DNA of 64,000 nt. Source: Ferruginibacter sp. (GTDB lineage Bacteria; Bacteroidota; Bacteroidia; Chitinophagales; Chitinophagaceae). The translations under genes and the position numbers were made by a program. Of this stretch, positions 61,151 through 64,000 are shown piece by piece; the first letter of the stretch is position 1; every line of letters starts with the position of its first letter. The notes under the pieces were generated by a model. That model saw nothing but the letters and a program-made list of their open reading frames with translations. It was not told the DNA's origin and did no database searches. The stretch is from NCBI RefSeq assembly GCF_028288465.1, contig NZ_JAQBNR010000053.1, forward strand, positions 186,001 to 250,000, in the 5' to 3' direction.

Positions 61151-62395
61151 ATGCAAAAAACACTTCAAATTCTTGGCAATTCTTTGCGGCTCACTTTGCA
61201 GGAGTTAAGGGTCAATAAATTGAGGACAGGCCTTAGTCTTACAGGTGTGGCCTTTGGAATTTTTTGCATCATTGGTGTATTGGCTACTGTAAACAGCCTG
61301 GAGCACAATATCCAGAACGAAGTAAGCAGCCTAGGTAGCAATACCATTTATATAGATAAATGGGAATACAGTGGTGGCCCTGATCGACCCTACTGGAAAT
61401 ACCGTGCAAGACCAACCATGAAGTACCAGGAAGTGGCGCTATTAAAGCAACGCTCCGAATTGGTGGAAAATATCAGTTTTCTGATGCGTTCGGGCGGCAG
61501 TATTTCTTATAATGATGATGTAATCGATAACGCTTCCATATATGGTATAACCGTTGATCAGATGGGAGTACAACCGATATCTTTCGCTTTCGGCCGTTTT
61601 ATTTCAGATGCAGAATTTAACAGTGGCAGCGCAGTTGGATTAATTGGATTTGACAACGCCGAAAAATTATATGGCAATGCAGAACGGGCACTGGGCAAAG
61701 CCTTTGAAACAAAAGGTAAAAAAGTAACCATTGTTGGTGTAATAAAAAAAGAAGGTAAAAATTTTATTGGCTGGGATTACGATAACTGTGTAATGCTGCC
61801 TTACAAATTTGCCCGCCAGATTATTGCAGAAGATTTTAGTAACCCGGTATTAATTGCCAAAGGAAAACCCAATGTTACACCTACACAACTAAGTGTGGAG
61901 TTGCAGGGCGCCATGCGGCAAATCAGGAGACTGAGTCCGACGCAGGAAGATAATTTTTCACTAAACAGTGTAGAGGCATTCAGTAAAGCCATCAGTGGTT
62001 TGTTTGGCACGGTGGATATTGTAGGTGGGTTGATTGGAGTGATCAGCCTTATCGTAGGCATGTTTGGCATCGCCAATATTATGTTTGTAACCGTAAAAGA
62101 AAGAACCAGTATGATCGGTCTTAAAAAAGCTATAGGAGCAAAACGTTCAAGCATACTGTTTGAATTTTTGCTCGAAGCCGCCATGCTCTGCCTGATGGGC
62201 GGTGCCATCGGTTTATTACTCGTTTATATTCTTACGATGGTATTTACCAAAATGTTTGATTTTCCTGTCTTCGTTTCCATCCCTCTTTTAATAGGCACCG
62301 TAGTAATCTGTTTGGTAGTGGGTGTACTGGCCGGCATTTTCCCTGCTTCAAGAGCTGCTAAAATGGACGCAGTAGAAGCTATCAGAAGTAAGTAG
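61151..62395 (+). CDS. MacB-like ABC transporter permease (FtsX/MacB_PCD)
   Basis: ATG 61151 is chosen; an upstream frame from 61010 would add 47 residues without a plausible signal. The 414-residue product begins with a cytosolic helix and TM1 (RTGLSLTGVAFGIFCIIGVLATV). A periplasmic domain follows (SSLGSNTIYIDKW, GVIKKEGKNFIGWDYDN) and then three C-terminal TM segments (IVGGLIGVISLIVGMFGIANIMFVTVKERT, IGLKKAIGAKRSSIL, VVGVLAGIFPASRAAKMDAVEAIRSK). No ATPase gene is adjacent, so its partner is encoded elsewhere. A TACATTTG just upstream is too close to the ATG for an ordinary promoter. Confidence 0.9.
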   Translation: MQKTLQILGNSLRLTLQELRVNKLRTGLSLTGVAFGIFCIIGVLATVNSLEHNIQNEVSSLGSNTIYIDKWEYSGGPDRPYWKYRARPTMKYQEVALLKQRSELVENISFLMRSGGSISYNDDVIDNASIYGITVDQMGVQPISFAFGRFISDAEFNSGSAVGLIGFDNAEKLYGNAERALGKAFETKGKKVTIVGVIKKEGKNFIGWDYDNCVMLPYKFARQIIAEDFSNPVLIAKGKPNVTPTQLSVELQGAMRQIRRLSPTQEDNFSLNSVEAFSKAISGLFGTVDIVGGLIGVISLIVGMFGIANIMFVTVKERTSMIGLKKAIGAKRSSILFEFLLEAAMLCLMGGAIGLLLVYILTMVFTKMFDFPVFVSIPLLIGTVVICLVVGVLAGIFPASRAAKMDAVEAIRSK

Positions 62396-62503
62396 TCTTT
62401 TTCAAATTAATTAAATTCGCGTGGAGCCTTTGCCGTATGTGTCAACATTTGGAGATAAGTTTTTCTACACTGTAATTATCATTGCGACGATTACGTCACA
62501 ATT

Positions 62504-63385
62504 TTATTTTCTTTTCTGAACAAGATATAAACCGGCAACAACGAGCAATACACCACTCAGGGTGTACCAGCTCAACGGCTCTTTCATCAATAAAGCTGCC
62601 AATGCAAAGCCCGCTACGGGGCAAAGAAAAAGCCAGAAGGACGCCTTCACCGGGTTATCTCTTAAAAGGAAAAGCCATAACTGCACTGCAGCAATGGAAA
62701 CGGGAATTGCAAGCCATACAATACAACCTATCAAAGCAGGCGCAAAATTGTTTTTTGTACCATCATAAAAATAAATAGCAAACGGCAACAGAAAGACACC
62801 ACCTAAAATGGTCTGCCAGCCATTGATGGTAAGCGTATGCAAATTTTGCCACTTATTTTTTGAAAAATAAATTGCTCCGGCAGAATAAGACAGCATACTT
62901 ATTATCAGCAATAACAGGCCTGCAGGAGTGGCGTAACTATGCAGTAAAAGCGGGTAAGCCGCAATGATAACACCCGTAAAACATAGTAACAGGCTAATTA
63001 AAATGACTGGCTTTAGTTTTTGTCTGAACCACAGGGCACTTATTAAACTGATAAAAACCGGATTGGTGGCAGTTGCCAGCGACCCAAGCCCGGCCGAAAC
63101 ATGCTGCATGGCCAGTACATATAAACCCAGGTAAATGGTGATGTTCATAAAGCCGTACACAGCCAACTGTTTCCATTGATTTTGCTGAGGTAAGTGTTGT
63201 TGTAAAACAACATGCGCAAACAACAACATGATTACACCACCTGCGAAAAAACGAATCACTGCAATCGTAAAAGGCTGTGCAAACTGCAATGCTATTTTGG
63301 TGGTTACCGAAGCAGAAGGCCATAAAATTGCAAAGAAAATTCCTGCAATAATTAGCTGAATATTTTTATTGCCGGCGGGTTTCAA
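62504..63385 (-). CDS. EamA/DMT family transporter
   Basis: 293 residues with ten predicted transmembrane helices in two EamA repeats (IAGIFFAILWPSASVTTKIAL at the start; SYSAGAIYFSKNKW near the middle of the second half; GVLLVVAGLYLV near the end). Such proteins export amino acids or metabolites. No ATG fits the frame: the only start is TTG at 63383-63385 (or an ATT shortly before), with an in-frame TGA just upstream. Its substrate is unknown. It is convergent with the MacB-like permease. Confidence 0.87.
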   Translation of the reverse strand: MKPAGNKNIQLIIAGIFFAILWPSASVTTKIALQFAQPFTIAVIRFFAGGVIMLLFAHVVLQQHLPQQNQWKQLAVYGFMNITIYLGLYVLAMQHVSAGLGSLATATNPVFISLISALWFRQKLKPVILISLLLCFTGVIIAAYPLLLHSYATPAGLLLLIISMLSYSAGAIYFSKNKWQNLHTLTINGWQTILGGVFLLPFAIYFYDGTKNNFAPALIGCIVWLAIPVSIAAVQLWLFLLRDNPVKASFWLFLCPVAGFALAALLMKEPLSWYTLSGVLLVVAGLYLVQKRK

Positions 63386-63462
63386 AATTGAGTTTAAAAT
63401 ATTTCATGCTGCAGCCTTAAAGTTTATCTGCTGCGTTGTTCAAATAGAAAATTATGCGGGGC

Positions 63463-64000
63463 TTATTTTTTTGAAGCGATCGTTCCAATTGCTTTTACAA
63501 GCTTGTCGAGGTCCTGCAAACGGGTGTATACATGTGGTGTTATGCGCACACAGCTTACATTTTCCCAAACTATTCCTACGGTATGAATTTTATAATCATT
63601 GAATAATGCAGTTTCCAGTTCTCCCGGCGTCATTCCATCTACACTTACACCACAAATAGCGCAACTATAAGCCGCCTGAAAAGATGTATGAATCTTTACT
63701 TTAGGAATATCCTTTACTTTTTGAGCCCAGTAATTTTTTAAATAACGGATGCGTTCTTCTTTTCGTTTGCTGCCAATCGCCATTTGAAAATTGCATGCTT
63801 CACCTATCCCCTGCTCTATCGGAAAACTCCTGGTACCCAACGTTTCAAATTTCCTGATATCAGTTCCTTGTGGTTTATCATTACACACCAGCGGCCATAT
63901 CTTCTCTATCTTTTCTTTTTTTATCCACAGCATACCACTGCCAATGGGAGCACTTAAAAATTTATGCAGACTGGTGCCAAAATAATCACAACCTAAATCA
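63463..64000 (-). CDS. Class V aminotransferase (PLP), C-terminal part; 5' end off the window
   Basis: The frame is open to the window edge and ends with stop at 63463. The visible about 178 residues include GCDYFGTSLHKFLSAPIGSGM, where the Lys of SLHK is the PLP Schiff base, followed by FETLGTRSFP (in PQGTDIRKFETLGTRS) and the small C-terminal domain (RITPHVYTRLQDLDKLVKAI). This matches isopenicillin-N-epimerase-like/cysteine-desulfurase-like class V aminotransferases. The reaction is not fixed by the part seen. Confidence 0.85.
   Translation of the reverse strand, partial: DLGCDYFGTSLHKFLSAPIGSGMLWIKKEKIEKIWPLVCNDKPQGTDIRKFETLGTRSFPIEQGIGEACNFQMAIGSKRKEERIRYLKNYWAQKVKDIPKVKIHTSFQAAYSCAICGVSVDGMTPGELETALFNDYKIHTVGIVWENVSCVRITPHVYTRLQDLDKLVKAIGTIASKK

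Overview
The window comes from a bacterium of the Bacteroidota, most likely the Chitinophagaceae (Ferruginibacter/Niastella/Chitinophaga-like). Signs of this are SusC/SusD pairs, an ECF-sigma/FecR pair, an outer-membrane beta-barrel receptor, a type IX secretion CHU_C tail, futalosine-pathway MqnA, -7 elements of the TAnnTTTG type and almost no Shine-Dalgarno sites. There is one tRNA (His), and no rRNA, CRISPR array, prophage or insertion sequence.

Layout. (1) 1-8351, mostly minus strand: a DPP-IV-like S9 peptidase, a DUF885 metallopeptidase-like protein, a decayed M61 aminopeptidase, and three genes that fit the bacterial trans-4-hydroxy-L-proline pathway (2-epimerase, FAD-dependent D-hydroxyproline dehydrogenase, DHDPS-family deaminase). 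(2) 8547-33171: a polysaccharide/glycoprotein utilisation locus. It has two GH92 alpha-mannosidases, a GH97, a GH29 alpha-fucosidase and a clan GH-D (GH36-like) alpha-galactosidase. Around them lie ECF sigma, FecR, SusC with an STN domain, SusD and a giant FG-GAP/UnbV lipoprotein. The sigma/FecR/SusC/SusD/UnbV genes run leftward and meet the GH97-GH92-GH29 operon at a bidirectional terminator. Both divergent promoter regions of the locus carry the same CAAACG(T/C)TTG palindrome. (3) 33225-36933: tRNA-His, a DUF445 protein and an outer-membrane receptor, followed by a structured intergenic element. (4) 37215-49574: a surface-glycan cluster with a YfhO membrane protein, five GT2-type glycosyltransferases, three SAM methyltransferases, an FkbM methyltransferase and two small lipoproteins. 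(5) 49592-64000: mostly housekeeping genes. These are mqnA and purB (divergent), a giant T9SS-sorted adhesin-like protein, prfC, an AI-2E family transporter, a CPA1 Na+/H+ antiporter, a MacB-like permease, an EamA exporter and a partial class V aminotransferase.

How it may fit together (inference): the left end looks specialised for proline/hydroxyproline-rich peptides and the neighbouring locus for removing mannose, fucose and alpha-galactose. That combination would suit growth on hydroxyproline-rich glycoproteins or N-glycosylated proteins. Intergenic DNA also carries a dispersed ~40-55 bp repeat (three copies) and a long imperfect hairpin that known features do not explain.
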